Below are positions 16,417 through 26,526 of a stretch of DNA of 64,000 nucleotides, piece after piece. Source of the DNA: Myroides sp. WP-1. GTDB lineage: Bacteria; Bacteroidota; Bacteroidia; Flavobacteriales; Flavobacteriaceae. Within the stretch, counting starts at the first letter, position 1. Each line of letters starts with the position of its first letter. A program made the translations under genes and the position numbers. The stretch is from the NCBI RefSeq assembly GCF_014145635.1, contig NZ_JACHTC010000014.1:26750-90749 (forward strand), read 5' to 3'. The notes under the pieces are model-generated. The model saw nothing but the letters and a program-made list of their open reading frames with translations. It did no database searches and had not been told where the DNA came from.

Positions 16417-18273
16417 CTACTCCATTTTGGCTGATAATTCAAACCATTTTTCTTCTTTTTCTTCGAGTTCTTTTATTATTTTTTGCAACTGTTTTGCTTT
16501 GGTTTCAATTTGATCATCGGTAACCTTTCCGTCTGCAAATTCTTTTTCTATTTGTTGCTTTTGTTCTTCTAATTTTGCCATTTCACGTTCAGTTTTTTGC
16601 AATTCCTTTTGCTCTTGAAATGTCAAACCATTTTTTACTTGATTTTCTTTCCAATTGTTCTTTTCCTTAGGCGCTTCTTCTTTTACAGGTTCAATACTGT
16701 CTTCATACGCTCTAAAATCTGAATAGTTTCCAGGGAAGTCTTCAATTTCCCCTTCTCCTCTAAACACAAACAAGTGGTCTACAATTTTATCCATAAAATA
16801 GCGGTCGTGCGATACCACAACTAAACACCCAGGATAATCCAATAAGAAGCTTTCCAATACGTTTAAGGTAACAATATCCAAATCGTTTGTTGGCTCATCG
16901 AGAATCAAGAAATTGGGGTTTTGAATCAACACGGTACACAAATACAATCGTTTCAACTCACCTCCACTTAATTTCTCTACGAAATCATGTTGTTTCTTGC
17001 GATCAAACAAGAAGCGCTCCAATAGCTGTCCTGCTGAAATTGAACGTCCTTTGGCCAAGGGGATATACTCACCAAATTCCTTAATCACATCTATTACCTT
17101 TTGTTCAGGCTTGATTGTGATCCCTCCTTGCGTATAATACCCAATTTTAATCGTATCTCCAATCACAACTTTTCCCGTATCAGGTTTCATTGCTTGGGTT
17201 AAAATATTGAGAAATGTTGATTTACCAGATCCGTTTTTACCTATAATACCAATGCGTTCTCCACGGTTAAACATATAGCTATAGTCGTTTAATATTACTT
17301 TACCATTGAATGATTTATTCAACTTGTGTAATTCAACTACTTTACTTCCCATACGCTCCATGTTGATTTCGAGTTCTACTTGGTGCTCCTTTCTACGGCT
17401 ATGTGCTTTTTCTTTGATTACATAAAAATCATCAATACGTGATTTCGATTTTGTTGTACGCGCTTTCGGTTGTCTGCGCATCCAAGACAACTCTTTGACA
17501 AATAGGTTTTGCGCTTTATCAATACTCGCATTTTCAGCGGCAATTCGCTCTTCTTTTTTCTCTAAATAATACGAGTAATTTCCTTTGTATTGATAGATAA
17601 TTCCATTGTCTAATTCGATAATCTCATTACATACATTTTCAAGGAAAAAACGATCGTGCGTTACCATAAACAAGGTAATATTTTCTTTGGCAAAGTAATT
17701 TTCTAGCCACTCGATCATTTCTAGATCCAAGTGGTTCGTTGGCTCGTCTAAGATTAATAAATCAGGTTTATTGATCAAGATGATAGCCAAAGCCAAACGT
17801 TTTTTCTGCCCTCCAGATAGCGTTTTTACTTTCAACTTTAGATCATCCAATTTAAGCTTGAATAAGATCTGCTTGTATTGCGTTTCAAAATCCCACGCAT
17901 TGTGGATATCCATTTGTTCAAAGGCTTTCTGATACGCTTCTTGATTATCTGGGTTTTCTAAGGCTTTTTCATACGATTCAATTACCTTTAAAATTTCATT
18001 ATCCGAAGCAAATATACTTTCTTCAATGGTCAATTCATCTTGAAGGTTGGGTTCTTGAGATAAAAACTCCATGCGAATTCCTTTGCGCATCACTACTTGT
18101 CCGCTATCGGGATGATCTGCTCCTGTTAAGATTCTCAAAATCGTCGTTTTACCCGACCCATTTTTTGCTACAAAAGCAATCTTTTGATCTTTATTAATAC
18201 CAAAAGACACATTTTCAAACAGCGTATGTGCCCCAAAAGATTTCGATATATTTTCTACTGATAAATAATTCAC
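16417..18273 (-). CDS. uup: ABC-F protein, Uup type
   Basis: A 618-residue soluble protein with two ABC ATPase domains. Walker A motifs are AKNGSGKTT and GKNGSGKST, signatures LSGGQKKRLALA and LSGGELKRLYL, Walker B LLILDEPTNHLD and FLILDEPTNDLD. A basic linker (ELSWMRRQPKARTTKSKSRID) lies between them, and a C-terminal coiled coil of about 70 Glu/Lys/Gln-rich residues (LEEQKQQIEKEF...KELEEKEEKW) follows. The linker motif and C-terminal coiled coil are diagnostic of Uup, which acts on ribosomes and branched DNA intermediates. The first Walker A has Ala in place of Gly at its first position. Confidence 0.9.
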   Translation of the reverse strand: MNYLSVENISKSFGAHTLFENVSFGINKDQKIAFVAKNGSGKTTILRILTGADHPDSGQVVMRKGIRMEFLSQEPNLQDELTIEESIFASDNEILKVIESYEKALENPDNQEAYQKAFEQMDIHNAWDFETQYKQILFKLKLDDLKLKVKTLSGGQKKRLALAIILINKPDLLILDEPTNHLDLEMIEWLENYFAKENITLFMVTHDRFFLENVCNEIIELDNGIIYQYKGNYSYYLEKKEERIAAENASIDKAQNLFVKELSWMRRQPKARTTKSKSRIDDFYVIKEKAHSRRKEHQVELEINMERMGSKVVELHKLNKSFNGKVILNDYSYMFNRGERIGIIGKNGSGKSTFLNILTQAMKPDTGKVVIGDTIKIGYYTQGGITIKPEQKVIDVIKEFGEYIPLAKGRSISAGQLLERFLFDRKKQHDFVEKLSGGELKRLYLCTVLIQNPNFLILDEPTNDLDIVTLNVLESFLLDYPGCLVVVSHDRYFMDKIVDHLFVFRGEGEIEDFPGNYSDFRAYEDSIEPVKEEAPKEKNNWKENQVKNGLTFQEQKELQKTEREMAKLEEQKQQIEKEFADGKVTDDQIETKAKQLQKIIKELEEKEEKWFELSAKME

Positions 18274-18353
18274 TTCAACAAAATTTTGACAAAAATAACC
18301 TTTTATTCTCCATTAAAAAAAAACCAACGATTTACGCGTTAACTTTCTTTTAT

Positions 18354-19481
18354 TTACTTATCTCCTTTCTTGGTTTTTAAGTTCACCACCACGTATTCTG
18401 ATTGTGTTCCAATGCGATAGCGTCCACCCCAAATTCCCAATCCAGAACTAATGTAATACTGTGTATTATTTTTTTTAAGATAGCCATGAGATTGTTCAAA
18501 CAAATAATCTGTAATCCATGAAAAAGGCCATACTTGACCGCGATGTGTGTGTCCTGAGAATTGAAAATCTACGTGTTGTTCTGCTGCTTTTGCCAAATCA
18601 TACGGTTGGTGATCCAAGACAATCTGTACTTTTGATGGATCTGGTTGTACCAAATCAACTAAAGCTTTGCGATGTGGATTGGATTTATCATCTCTTCCAA
18701 TCAGCTGAAGCTGACCAATATTCACCACTTCATCTCGTAAAACCGTAATGTTTGACTGCTTCAAAAAAGCTAAACTCATTTCGACATTCGCTAAATATTC
18801 ATGATTGCCCAAACACGCATAAACACCGTGCTTACTTTGGATCTCGCGAAGCAGTTCATCTAATTTATAGTACGTTAATGGCAACAGGCTGTTATCAATA
18901 ATATCTCCTGCAAATAGAACGATATCTGCTTGTTGTTGATTAATAAAAGTGATCCAACGTTTCAACTCCTTTTTACTAATCGCATGTCCTAAATGCAAAT
19001 CACTCAATACTACCATCTTAACCGGTTGATCTAACGTCTTCTCCGTTTCTAAATTAAGGGTAATCACCTTTTTTCTATAATAGTTAAAATTGCCAATCAA
19101 TGCAGTAATGGCTGTTCCTCCTATGATAAAAAAAGCGTGAAGTTTAGATACAGAAACCTCCACAGGCAGTACATGGGTTAGGTATTCTCTTGTAAATAAC
19201 AAAATCAATTCTCCTAATAATGTCAATAAAAACGAATAGATAATAAGCATTAACCAGCCCGTTCCTACTTTATATAGAATTGCCGCTTCAGGCACTCCTA
19301 CTCGTTTTCTAAATGCAAAAAATAAAATGGGTGAAAGGATTAAAAATATCACTCCTATAACATACATCACTTGTACGCTCCATAGTGCTTGCTCTACTAA
19401 AGGATAAACGCGAATACCTATATATATATTCGCCAAAAAATAGGCAACAAAAATGCCAACAAACAATAGTCTTCCTTTCAT
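18354..19481 (-). CDS. Membrane-anchored metallophosphoesterase (YkuE/YaeI type)
   Basis: A 375-residue protein with four N-terminal hydrophobic segments and a calcineurin-like phosphoesterase domain from about residue 155. Metal motifs in order: VVLSDLHLGHA, LFAGDIIDN, CLGNHEY, LDHQPYD, and FSGHTHRGQ. The GDxxD / GNHE / GHxH set is complete, so the enzyme should be active with two metal ions. Related proteins (YkuE, YaeI) hydrolyse lipid pyrophosphates or UDP-sugars at the membrane. The exact substrate is unknown. Monocistronic. Confidence 0.88.
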   Translation of the reverse strand: MKGRLLFVGIFVAYFLANIYIGIRVYPLVEQALWSVQVMYVIGVIFLILSPILFFAFRKRVGVPEAAILYKVGTGWLMLIIYSFLLTLLGELILLFTREYLTHVLPVEVSVSKLHAFFIIGGTAITALIGNFNYYRKKVITLNLETEKTLDQPVKMVVLSDLHLGHAISKKELKRWITFINQQQADIVLFAGDIIDNSLLPLTYYKLDELLREIQSKHGVYACLGNHEYLANVEMSLAFLKQSNITVLRDEVVNIGQLQLIGRDDKSNPHRKALVDLVQPDPSKVQIVLDHQPYDLAKAAEQHVDFQFSGHTHRGQVWPFSWITDYLFEQSHGYLKKNNTQYYISSGLGIWGGRYRIGTQSEYVVVNLKTKKGDK

Positions 19482-19609
19482 GTTAATATCTTATAAATTA
19501 AAGCGGTAGTAAAATTCCGTTTCGATTGTACCTTGTTAAAAGCAATAATACAATCCTTTCTCGCTTTTCTCAGACTTCTTAACAAATAATTGACGAGGAC
19601 CGGAGCTTT

Positions 19610-20356
19610 TTACACCTTTGCATCTTTTAATACCAAGCGAACACGAGTTCCTGATTCGGTAGCGTGTATGCTCAAATGTTCTTCTAAATATGCTTGTATC
19701 ATTTTCATTCGTTCCTTTACCAGATACATTCCCTTAGATTCATGTGTTGATTGCTTTGCGCGGATTTGCTGATTGCCAATTCCATTGTCAATCACCTCCA
19801 AAATAACATCCGTATTCTCCTGATAGACAAGAATACAAACTTTTGGATTAGCGATACTTTCAGGAAAGGCATGAACCAAGCTATTTTCAACAAAAGGTTG
19901 TAGTAACAAAGGAGGAATCATCACTTGATGAAGATTTAGCTGTGGATCAATTGTCACTTCGAGTGTGACCCTTTCATCCAATCGCATATTTTCTAATTCA
20001 AAATAACCTTGAATATAGTCGATCTCCTCTTTTAAACTTACCTCTTCCACCATAGACAAATTAAGTGTTTTGCGAATAAGTGATGCGAATCGCTCTAAAT
20101 AATACAATGCTTCTTCTTCTTTATGTGCAATAATAAAGTACTGAAAAGAACTCAAAACATTAAATATAAAATGGGTATTCAGTTGACTTCGAACCGAGAG
20201 TACTTTTAATTCAGCTACCTTTTTCTCGTAGCGCAATTGTTTATCTCGAATCTCTTGCTGTCGTTTGATTCGCTGTATCAGGAAAATAACTAGCCCAATA
20301 ACGACTAACCCCACTAAGCTAAAAAACCACCAACTATAGTAAAAAAGGAGGTTCAA
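19610..20356 (-). CDS. Histidine kinase module of a split LytS-type sensor
   Basis: A 248-residue frame with one transmembrane helix (WWFFSLVGLVVIGLVIFLIQ), a coiled linker and a LytS/His_kinase-type core. The H box is SQLNTHFIFNVLSS (Thr where the family usually has Pro), the N box VENSLVHAF, the G box VIDNGIGNQ, then SKGMYLVKERM. It begins at a TTG inside the end of the preceding propeller gene and lies in its +1 frame. In relatives the two parts form one protein, so this looks like the back half of a frameshifted sensor. An AAAGG precedes the TTG, so reinitiation is possible. Confidence 0.8.
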   Translation of the reverse strand: MNLLFYYSWWFFSLVGLVVIGLVIFLIQRIKRQQEIRDKQLRYEKKVAELKVLSVRSQLNTHFIFNVLSSFQYFIIAHKEEEALYYLERFASLIRKTLNLSMVEEVSLKEEIDYIQGYFELENMRLDERVTLEVTIDPQLNLHQVMIPPLLLQPFVENSLVHAFPESIANPKVCILVYQENTDVILEVIDNGIGNQQIRAKQSTHESKGMYLVKERMKMIQAYLEEHLSIHATESGTRVRLVLKDAKV

Positions 20357-22571
20357 TCGTTACCTTTAGCAACGTCTTGATCTGTACTGCGCCACTGTTG
20401 TAATCTAATACTCTAATTTCAATGGGATATTCTCCCGTATTCAAATAGCTCAAAGCCAGTGAAGGTTGCTCCAAGTCTAACCATTTTTCCGTTGGTTTTA
20501 CTCGATATTGAAACCTTAATTTATCTGGGTACTTTGCTCCTAGTAATACAAAGTCTACAAAAATAGAGTTTTGATTGTAAGGTAATTCCAACTCTTTCGT
20601 GGTAGTAATTTCTCCCTGTGTCAAATCTAACTTTGTCTCATTCACTTTAATCGAAGAGATAACAAGATTATACGCCGTTTTTTTGGGTTTAAAATACTGA
20701 AGATCTAAGGTATACAATCCGGCATCTGTTCCCAAAACTAACTGGTCATTTACAACAGCGCTACTCTTAACATTGTAATTATCAAGTCCTTGTTCTTTAT
20801 TAAACAAAAAGACTCCCTTTGGATCTACCACAGTAATCCCCTTATTTGTTCCTACAATAAGTTGATTTTTAACATGATGCAAGAACGTAATTCCATGTCC
20901 TAAAAGAGTTTCTTGTTCAATTTTGTACAGCACTTTGGGTTGTGAATCACTGACATCTAAGCAATAAATATCACCAAAATCCGTGGCTACAAAAAGTTGA
21001 TTATCCTTGCCTTTCTCAAGGAATTTCAATCTATTTTCAGCAAAGATGCCCTCTTGGTACAGTGATCTAAAGCGGTTATTCTCAAAAACATATAACCCAT
21101 CCAAAGCACCGGCAAGATACATTCTTCCTTTCATTTCGGCCATATCAACAATGTCACGAGGAACAAAAGCACCATCTTCTCTGTCGAGGTAATCGTATTG
21201 AAAGGCAGCTGTATTTTTATATAAGCGAACGCCACCGTAAGGATCTGTCTCAAGCAATTGATTTTGAAAAAAGTCGAATTGATAGGTGTGAATTCCCCAA
21301 TACTTCTCAATAGTCCCTTTGATATTGAGTTGAAAAAAACCAATATTTGTACTTACCCAAATTGAATTTTGGTGAACGACAGCTTTATAAAATTGAATTT
21401 GCTCGGCAGGGATGCGATGCTCAATTTCAAAAAAATTATTCTCTCGCGTAGTGACTCCAATAAACGATTGTTTGTGCTGGAGTTGATACGCTTTGAACGT
21501 TGATTTATCGAGGGTTCGCACAATGGTATTTTGACGTACGATACACAGTCCTCTAGTTCCGAAAACATAAATTGAATCTCCTTTAAGTGCAATGGTTTCA
21601 ACAGGTCCAAAACGAGGATCGAAACGCAAAGGAGAATCTAGGTCTACTTGAAACAACCCTTGTTTCTTACTGCCAACGTATAGAAATTTTCGCTTCGCAT
21701 CATAAGCTAAACTATAGAGTTCAGCATTTTTGATATCGTATTGTTCATTGCGTTTTTCGATGCGTTGTCCATCCCAAGCGTAAATTCCGCCTCCTTCATT
21801 AAGTATATCTGCGCCAACCCAATACACTTGATCTTCTACTTGTTGAAAAAAACGCGTCCCCTTTACTTTACTTTTTACTGAAGAGATTTGGCTGTGAAGC
21901 TGGTGAATTTCAACCTCGAATTTCAATCCCAAAAACAGGGTTTGTCTCTCCTTGTCAAACAACGATGCTACGACCTCTTTTTGTTCGCTCACAGGATGTA
22001 ATTTTCCTTCTTCAATGCGAAATACACCATGGTTGATTGTTGTAGCAAATACGGTACTTCCTATTTGATAAAAGCTAGAAACAGGACTTGGAGTCGTCAA
22101 CGTGTTTTGTGTTGAAAAGGGCACTACTTTTTTTGTTGTAATATCAATAATGGAAATGCCCTGAGAAGTTCCGATGTACAACTTCGAAGAACTGACAAAC
22201 AAACTGTTGATACGCGTTGCCGTTAATCCGCAACTTTCATTAAACAACAGCGTTTCTTTCTTTCCTCTATACAAAATACCTTGCCCATAGCTTCCGATCC
22301 AAATTCCTTGATCCTCATCTTCTACTAGGCTTGTAATATTGGTAAACCGACGTTGAATAGCCTCCTCATCGATGACAATTCGCCCTTGTTGACGCACACT
22401 GAGTCCTGCTCGTGATCCGATCCAAAGTACCCCATTGGTATCCATCAACAAAACTCGTATATCATTGGCTATCAACCCATCTTCAGTTGTATAGCGCTTA
22501 GTTACTGTTGTTTGGGCCCGGAGAAGAGGCATGGTTAGTCCCACGAGTAAGAACACCACCCATCGCATCAT
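20334..22571 (-). CDS. Two-component sensor ectodomain: beta-propellers plus Y_Y_Y domain
   Basis: A 745-residue exported protein with a signal peptide (MRWVVFLLVGLTMPLLRAQ). It has Reg_prop-type propeller repeats (DTNGVLWIGSRAGLSV, DEDQGIWIGSYGQGILY, LFVSSSKLYIGTSQGIS) across about residues 30-630, and a Y_Y_Y-like beta domain ending YPIEIRVLDYN...VTIEPPF. In such sensors a WWF transmembrane helix should follow, but the frame hits a stop just after a T6 run at 20341-20346. Skipping one T joins it to the kinase frame as PPFYYSWWFF. Its ATG overlaps the response-regulator stop (ATGA), so the two are coupled. Confidence 0.85.
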   Translation of the reverse strand: MMRWVVFLLVGLTMPLLRAQTTVTKRYTTEDGLIANDIRVLLMDTNGVLWIGSRAGLSVRQQGRIVIDEEAIQRRFTNITSLVEDEDQGIWIGSYGQGILYRGKKETLLFNESCGLTATRINSLFVSSSKLYIGTSQGISIIDITTKKVVPFSTQNTLTTPSPVSSFYQIGSTVFATTINHGVFRIEEGKLHPVSEQKEVVASLFDKERQTLFLGLKFEVEIHQLHSQISSVKSKVKGTRFFQQVEDQVYWVGADILNEGGGIYAWDGQRIEKRNEQYDIKNAELYSLAYDAKRKFLYVGSKKQGLFQVDLDSPLRFDPRFGPVETIALKGDSIYVFGTRGLCIVRQNTIVRTLDKSTFKAYQLQHKQSFIGVTTRENNFFEIEHRIPAEQIQFYKAVVHQNSIWVSTNIGFFQLNIKGTIEKYWGIHTYQFDFFQNQLLETDPYGGVRLYKNTAAFQYDYLDREDGAFVPRDIVDMAEMKGRMYLAGALDGLYVFENNRFRSLYQEGIFAENRLKFLEKGKDNQLFVATDFGDIYCLDVSDSQPKVLYKIEQETLLGHGITFLHHVKNQLIVGTNKGITVVDPKGVFLFNKEQGLDNYNVKSSAVVNDQLVLGTDAGLYTLDLQYFKPKKTAYNLVISSIKVNETKLDLTQGEITTTKELELPYNQNSIFVDFVLLGAKYPDKLRFQYRVKPTEKWLDLEQPSLALSYLNTGEYPIEIRVLDYNSGAVQIKTLLKVTIEPPFLL

Positions 22572-23293
22572 AGCTCAAATTCCTTAAACTCCTTCATCTT
22601 TGTTGCAGAGACAGTAATATCGTGTTTGACCTCTCGTTCATTGATGACGATTTCGTCTTTAAAAACAATGCGGTTTGTTCCATTTTCAATATGCTTAACA
22701 TGTTTCATATTTACGACATAGGAACGCCCTACTCGTCGAAATTGTCCATGCTGTAACTTTGCAGCAACAGTTCCTAATGTTTTAGATATCAAGTATTTTT
22801 GATCGTGTAGGTAGATTTCACAATAATTGTCATCCGCTTTACAATAAACAATTGAATCAACGGGAACCACATCGCGTTTCTGATTGTTCTTGATTAATTT
22901 GATAAAAGATTGTTGCCCCTCTTTTTCGACAAATTTGTCATAGGCGATTTGCAAATTTTCAACCGCAATAGGCTTCAATAGATAGTGCAAACAGGGAAAT
23001 TCATTTAAAACTTCCAATGCATACTGACTATAGGCAGTCGTAATCACTACTTCAAAAGAAAGCGGTGTTTGAAAGTAGTCAAACAAAGCCAATCCGTTCT
23101 CTTTTGGCATTTGAATGTCTAAAAAAACGAGATCAGGTGTATACTGTTCAATCATTTTTACTGCTTCTGCGACCGACTTTGCCGTATAAAACACCAATTT
23201 GTGTTGCAGCTTAATACTGTGTTGTAAACGGTGTTTCAAAACTTCGGCAACCTTCGTCTCGTCATCTACAATTAGAACGACTAACTCATTCAT
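22568..23293 (-). CDS. LytTR-family response regulator
   Basis: About 241 residues from the chosen start MNELVVLIVDDE. Receiver domain: acidic pair VDDE, phospho-acceptor in LVFLDIQMPKENG, Thr in ITTAYS, Lys in YLLKPI. Then a LytTR DNA-binding domain (DSIVYCKADDNYCEIYL, FRRVGRSYVVNMKHV). It is paired with the split sensor, which overlaps its stop by 4 bp. The frame continues up to 23359, but a TATATTTG -7 box at 23357-23364 places the transcript start near 23350, so the ATG at 23293 is used. Likely targets are unknown. Confidence 0.92.
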   Translation of the reverse strand: MNELVVLIVDDETKVAEVLKHRLQHSIKLQHKLVFYTAKSVAEAVKMIEQYTPDLVFLDIQMPKENGLALFDYFQTPLSFEVVITTAYSQYALEVLNEFPCLHYLLKPIAVENLQIAYDKFVEKEGQQSFIKLIKNNQKRDVVPVDSIVYCKADDNYCEIYLHDQKYLISKTLGTVAAKLQHGQFRRVGRSYVVNMKHVKHIENGTNRIVFKDEIVINEREVKHDITVSATKMKEFKEFEL

Positions 23294-23404
23294 AATATAA
23301 TTCGTGTAAGGTTGTAAGTTGTATTTATTCAATGCGCTACCGCTATCGAATCGGTTCAAATATACTATTTCACCAAGAATTCTTCTACTAAAATCAGATT
23401 ATTT

Positions 23405-25009
23405 TCAACTTGACTTTTTTACCTTTTTCAAAAACAGATTATTCATGGGGTTTATACCCAATTGTTGAACATTTTTTCGGCTAAATCGAACAGCCTGATC
23501 GTAAAACAGAACCAAAACGGGCACTTCTTCTGCAAGCAAGTGGTCCATTTGTTGATAGAGTTGTTCTCTTTGGTTAGGATCGGTCACTTGAAAAGATTGC
23601 TCATACCACTGATCGTAAGTTGAATTGGCAAAAAAAGTATAGTTAGGACCATTGGGTGCTTTATTTTTGCTGTAAAATAGAGATAGATAGTTCTCAGCAT
23701 CGGGATAATCTGCAATCCAACTCCCTCTAAAGAAGGCTATTTTGCCCGAAGCCATTCCCTGTCTTAACGTCGCTGGTGGCATAACGTCAATCTCTACTGT
23801 CAAACCTATCTTTTGCCATTCTCTTTGCAAATATTCTGCGATATCGAGGTAGCCTGCGTTAGTAGATAGTGGAATTGTAATTTTGACTTGTTGATGTTCT
23901 TTTTTATAAGCGTCTACGAGAGCTTTTGCTTTGTCTACATCGTATAATTGATCCAAGACAATATTGCCCTGCAAACCTTTAGGTATAATTCCTCCCACTT
24001 GAGCCGTTCCCATTCCACTTCTCAAGTGCTTCAACATTTTAACGCGATCAAACCCGATGTTCAACGCTTGTCGAATGCGCTTATCACTTACAGGGCTATT
24101 TTTGTCGTCCATGTTAAAGCCCAAATACTCCGTATTGAGATAAGGACCGGTTTCCATCTGAACAACTTCCTGATACTTGGGTTGTAATTCGCCTTCAAGC
24201 GTAATTAAATCATCTTTATATGAAGGATCAAGTCCAGAAACAAAATCTAAATTTCCCTGAATAAACTGCAAAAAAGCACTTTGTTTATCTGGTAAAAAGG
24301 TAATGGCCACAGATTCGAGATAAGGCAACTGACTTCCGTCTTGGTCTTTCTCAAAATAGTTGGGATTTCGTCTCAAGACCAACTTGACATTTTCTTCCCA
24401 AAACTTAAAATAAAAAGGCCCTGTTCCAATGGGATGCGTGCGAAAATCATGTTGAGAATCTTCGACTACTTCTTGCGGAACCACAGACGCATAGCGCATA
24501 GACAACAGTCCGAGAATTGCGGGAAAAGATTCCTTCAAATGCAGGCGAAAAACAGTGTCATTTACCGCTTGATAGCTTTGTACTTTTTGCATAATCCACG
24601 CGCCTGGTGAAGCCGTTTGTGGATCAGTTAATCGATCTAAACTATATACAAAATCTCGTGCTGTAACGGGTCGAGTTTGAGCAGGACCAAAGGCAGGATG
24701 TGGATGAAAATACACCTCTTTACGCAAAACAAAATCATAGGTTAATCCATCAGAAGACGCCGCCCAAGACTTGGCTATATCGCCTACTATTTGCAACTGA
24801 TCGTCGAGTTGGACCAATCCATTAAACAATTGATTACACGGCCAAATAACGGCCATACTACGAGCAAAAGCAGGATCAAGAGTTTGAATATTTGAATTTT
24901 CATTATAGCGAAATACCTCTCCTTTTACATTTTCTACTGTTTTCTTTTGGCAAGAAAAAAGGAGGATGGAGATACAAAGAATTGATATATAATAAATTAT
25001 TGATTTCAT
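23405..25009 (-). CDS. Oligopeptide/solute-binding lipoprotein (SBP family 5)
   Basis: About 534 residues from MKSIIYYISILCISILLFSC, a lipoprotein signal ending in the Cys to be acylated. It has family-5 landmarks: FRYNENSNIQTLDPAFARS near the start, GLTYDFVLRKEVYFHPHP, PIGTGPFYFKFWEENVKLVLRRNPNYFE, and VSDKRIRQALNIGFDRVKML. Family members bind peptides, nickel or other solutes for an ABC importer. No permease or ATPase genes are adjacent, so the partners must be elsewhere. A TAACTTTG -7 box at 25069-25076 (minus) supports the shorter start. Confidence 0.9.
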   Translation of the reverse strand: MKSIIYYISILCISILLFSCQKKTVENVKGEVFRYNENSNIQTLDPAFARSMAVIWPCNQLFNGLVQLDDQLQIVGDIAKSWAASSDGLTYDFVLRKEVYFHPHPAFGPAQTRPVTARDFVYSLDRLTDPQTASPGAWIMQKVQSYQAVNDTVFRLHLKESFPAILGLLSMRYASVVPQEVVEDSQHDFRTHPIGTGPFYFKFWEENVKLVLRRNPNYFEKDQDGSQLPYLESVAITFLPDKQSAFLQFIQGNLDFVSGLDPSYKDDLITLEGELQPKYQEVVQMETGPYLNTEYLGFNMDDKNSPVSDKRIRQALNIGFDRVKMLKHLRSGMGTAQVGGIIPKGLQGNIVLDQLYDVDKAKALVDAYKKEHQQVKITIPLSTNAGYLDIAEYLQREWQKIGLTVEIDVMPPATLRQGMASGKIAFFRGSWIADYPDAENYLSLFYSKNKAPNGPNYTFFANSTYDQWYEQSFQVTDPNQREQLYQQMDHLLAEEVPVLVLFYDQAVRFSRKNVQQLGINPMNNLFLKKVKKSS

Positions 25010-25092
25010 CAAACCGAATTTTGTACGTAAATTTGCACGCTTTGTGACAACAAAGAGTAAATATACTTCAAAGTTACTACTCATAGTAAAGA

Positions 25093-26418
25093 ATGATTAT
25101 GGAAAATAGAAAAAAAGTAGCTTTTTACACCTTAGGATGTAAGCTAAACTTTTCTGAAACCTCAACAATAGCAAGAAGTTTCGTCGATGAAGGTTTTGAT
25201 CGTGTTGAATTTGAGGATGTGGCAGACATTTATGTGATCAACACGTGTTCTGTAACCGAAAATGCAGATAAACAATTCAAACAAATAGTAAAAAAAGCGC
25301 AAAAGAAAAACGAAAAGGCCTTTATTGCCGCTGTTGGATGTTATGCGCAATTAAAACCAGCTGAATTAGCCAATGTTGATGGGGTTGATTTAGTGCTTGG
25401 TGCTACAGAGAAATTTAAATTGACGGATTACATCAATGACCTTTCCAAAAATGAAATGGGTCAGGTGCACTCTTGTGAGATTTCAGAAGCCGATTTTTAT
25501 GTTGGTTCTTATTCAATTGGAGATCGAACACGCGCATTTTTAAAAGTGCAAGATGGATGTGACTACAAATGTACGTACTGTACGATTCCTTTGGCACGTG
25601 GTATTTCTAGAAGTGATACCATGGAAAACGTCTTAAAAAATGCAGCTGAAATCTCAGCACAAGACATTAAGGAAATTGTACTTACAGGTGTTAACATCGG
25701 TGATTATGGAAAAGGTGAATTTGGCAATAAAAAGCACGAACACACCTTTTTAGAGTTGGTACAGGCTTTAGATCAAGTAGAGGGAATTGAGCGTTTGCGC
25801 ATTTCTTCTATTGAGCCAAACTTATTGAAGAATGAAACCATCGAATTCGTTTCTAAAAGTAGAACGTTTGTTCCTCATTTTCACATTCCGTTACAATCGG
25901 GAAATAACGATATCTTAAAGAAGATGAAACGCCGTTATATGCGAGAGTTATATGTAGAACGCGTAGATAAAATCCGTACAGTAATGCCAGATTGTTGTAT
26001 CGGAGTAGATGTAATTGTTGGTTTCCCTGGTGAAACAGATGAGAAGTTTTTAGATACATATAACTTCTTGAGCAATTTAGACATCTCCTACCTACATGTC
26101 TTTACCTATTCAGAACGCGATAATACTGAAGCGATAGCGATGGAAGGAGTTGTTCCGATGGAAGTAAGAAATAAGAGAAGTAAAATGTTGCGCGGTTTAT
26201 CAGTCAAAAAACGCCGTGCCTTTTATGAGTCTCAATTAGGTAACGAAAAGACCGTTTTATTTGAAAGCGAAAATAAAGAGGGGTATATCCACGGTTTTAC
26301 AGAAAACTATGTCAAAGTAAAAACACCTTGGGATCCGGCTTTAGTCAATACATTACGCAAAATTAAACTAACGAAAATTGACGATGACGGTATTGTTCGA
26401 TTTGATTTTCTAGATTAA
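25093..26418 (+). CDS. mtaB: tRNA t6A37 methylthiotransferase MtaB
   Basis: A 441-residue radical-SAM enzyme that adds a methylthio group to t6A at position 37 of ANN-decoding tRNAs. It has an N-terminal MTTase domain with three cluster cysteines (TLGCKLN, NTCSVTENAD, VGCYAQ), the radical-SAM CxxxCxxC at Cys 156, 160 and 163 (DGCDYKCTYCTIP), and a TRAM-like C-terminal domain. HIPLQSG and GVDVIVGFPGE are family hallmarks. Start may be the second Met (25099). Divergent from the solute-binding protein gene. Confidence 0.95.
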   Translation: MIMENRKKVAFYTLGCKLNFSETSTIARSFVDEGFDRVEFEDVADIYVINTCSVTENADKQFKQIVKKAQKKNEKAFIAAVGCYAQLKPAELANVDGVDLVLGATEKFKLTDYINDLSKNEMGQVHSCEISEADFYVGSYSIGDRTRAFLKVQDGCDYKCTYCTIPLARGISRSDTMENVLKNAAEISAQDIKEIVLTGVNIGDYGKGEFGNKKHEHTFLELVQALDQVEGIERLRISSIEPNLLKNETIEFVSKSRTFVPHFHIPLQSGNNDILKKMKRRYMRELYVERVDKIRTVMPDCCIGVDVIVGFPGETDEKFLDTYNFLSNLDISYLHVFTYSERDNTEAIAMEGVVPMEVRNKRSKMLRGLSVKKRRAFYESQLGNEKTVLFESENKEGYIHGFTENYVKVKTPWDPALVNTLRKIKLTKIDDDGIVRFDFLD

Positions 26419-26421
26419 ATA

Positions 26422-26459
26422 AAAAAACCTGTTTGAATTGAATTTCAAACAGGTTTTTT
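26422..26459. terminator. Rho-independent terminator after mtaB
   Basis: A 16-bp perfect stem AAAAAACCTGTTTGAA / TTCAAACAGGTTTTTT with a 6-nt loop. It also lies downstream of the convergent gene at 26527. Confidence 0.92.
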
Positions 26460-26526
26460 CTTTTTTTCACCCTAGTTCGGGGTATGCTGTGTGTGTTATA
26501 AGTGGGTTTTTTAAAATCTCACAGGA

